Source: Anaerolineae bacterium
GTDB lineage: Bacteria; Chloroflexota; Anaerolineae; Anaerolineales; UBA11579
Direction of reading: 5' to 3'
DNA length: 58,929 nt
NCBI GenBank assembly: GCA_004297445.1
Contig: SCUK01000067.1
Coordinates: 1 to 58,929, forward strand
The translations under genes and the position numbers were made by a program. Each line of letters starts with the position of its first letter. Position 1 is the first letter of the stretch. This document shows, piece after piece, positions 58,779 through 58,929 of this stretch. The notes beneath the pieces are model-generated. The model was not told the DNA's origin, did not search any database, and saw only the letters and a list, made by a program, of their open reading frames with translations.

Positions 58779-58929
58779 CTAGAGACCGTAAACTACCCCG
58801 CCACAAGCGGACGGGGCATTGTCCTTCCAGTTTTCGGGCTTGCACCCGCCAGCCAAACTAAAGCCGGGACGGAGGTACATTATGCAGGTTTACAACTGCA
58901 TCAAAGTCAGGACTCGCATGCAAGGCTCA
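58779..58929 (-). pseudogene. 3' remnant of a tnpB gene and its right-end hairpin (runs off the right edge)
   Basis: On the minus strand one frame reads DFDAVVNLHNVPPSRL then stops, matching the DRDVNAAxNLHN end of TnpB with two residues missing. After a frameshift another frame gives SLAGGCKPENWKDNAPSACG and ends at TAG 58779-58781. The tail WKDNAPS parallels WEDAPS at the end of the intact TnpB (5211-6350). A GTCCGC-TTGT-GGCGG hairpin is in the same place as GTCCGCC-TTTA-GGCGG there. So a decayed relative of that element lies here. Confidence 0.5.

Noticed and set aside
58714..58845. Upstream extension of the DUF309 frame
   Set aside because: It would be translated through an intrinsic terminator and the tnpB relic tail.

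Overview
The window looks like a chromosomal segment from a Chloroflexota bacterium, probably class Anaerolineae. This is inferred from style, not from a marker gene search. GC is high and genes are packed with many ATGA-type overlaps. Lipoproteins carry Thr/Pro/Glu-rich linkers after the lipobox. Eukaryotic-type Ser/Thr kinases are fused to TolB-like propellers. There is a type 2 IPP isomerase, a Gmad2 lipoprotein, a long-headed RecG and a complete liv transporter. No rRNA, tRNA or CRISPR array was seen.

Layout. 1-5130 (minus): two paralogous Ser/Thr kinases (the first cut by the window edge) behind a duplicated GRAM/PH-like, coiled-coil, zinc-ribbon protein. 5200-6824 (minus): an IS200/IS605 relic with one intact TnpB nuclease, preceded by a broken tnpB/tnpA chimera; the tail of a related tnpB lies at the right window edge. 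6949-9218: secDF. 9279-11772 (minus): a DUF3592 protein and gyrB. 12081-17912: branched-chain amino-acid transporter livJHMGF with a strong promoter and a possible attenuator leader. 18034-20741: an ornithine-cyclodeaminase-family enzyme, a DAO-type flavoprotein and a small lipoprotein. 20818-26171: CinA-like protein, a deaminase-like amidohydrolase fused to a CYTH-like domain, a lone cyclic-nucleotide-binding protein, an inositol-monophosphatase-family enzyme and an ankyrin protein.

26168-32570 (minus): a TIM-barrel/NTF2 protein, HD hydrolase, YdcF-type protein and a phnDCE phosphonate-type transporter. 32763-38607 (plus): folC, lon, a Gmad2 lipoprotein and an SDR. 38613-46444 (minus): alpha/beta hydrolase, a MacB-like ABC exporter, a coiled-coil protein, coaD, recG and a GNAT protein. 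46681-50736 (plus): a small conserved protein, then a tight operon of thioesterase, BchI-like AAA+ ATPase, rsmD and a cNMP-domain histidine kinase. 50788-53227: acpP and an isoprenoid pair (fni and a prenyl diphosphate synthase) driven from face-to-face promoters. 53228-54221: an AT-rich island with small or broken ORFs and a 21-bp tandem repeat. 54222-58713: SDR, GNAT, a MenC/N-succinylamino-acid racemase-like enzyme, a cyclase-family hydrolase, a zinc ribbon and DUF309.

Themes. Signalling parts are dense: kinases with a PH-like partner, a CYTH fusion next to a cNMP sensor, and a cNMP-domain histidine kinase. Several genes have a -10 hexamer only 6-7 nt before the start codon, which suggests leaderless mRNAs. 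Three transport operons carry a strong hairpin directly after the first gene. I see no obvious new defence island. The best candidates for something undescribed are the amidohydrolase-CYTH/cNMP pair, the kinase/duplicated-PH module, the liv leader and the 21-bp repeat island.
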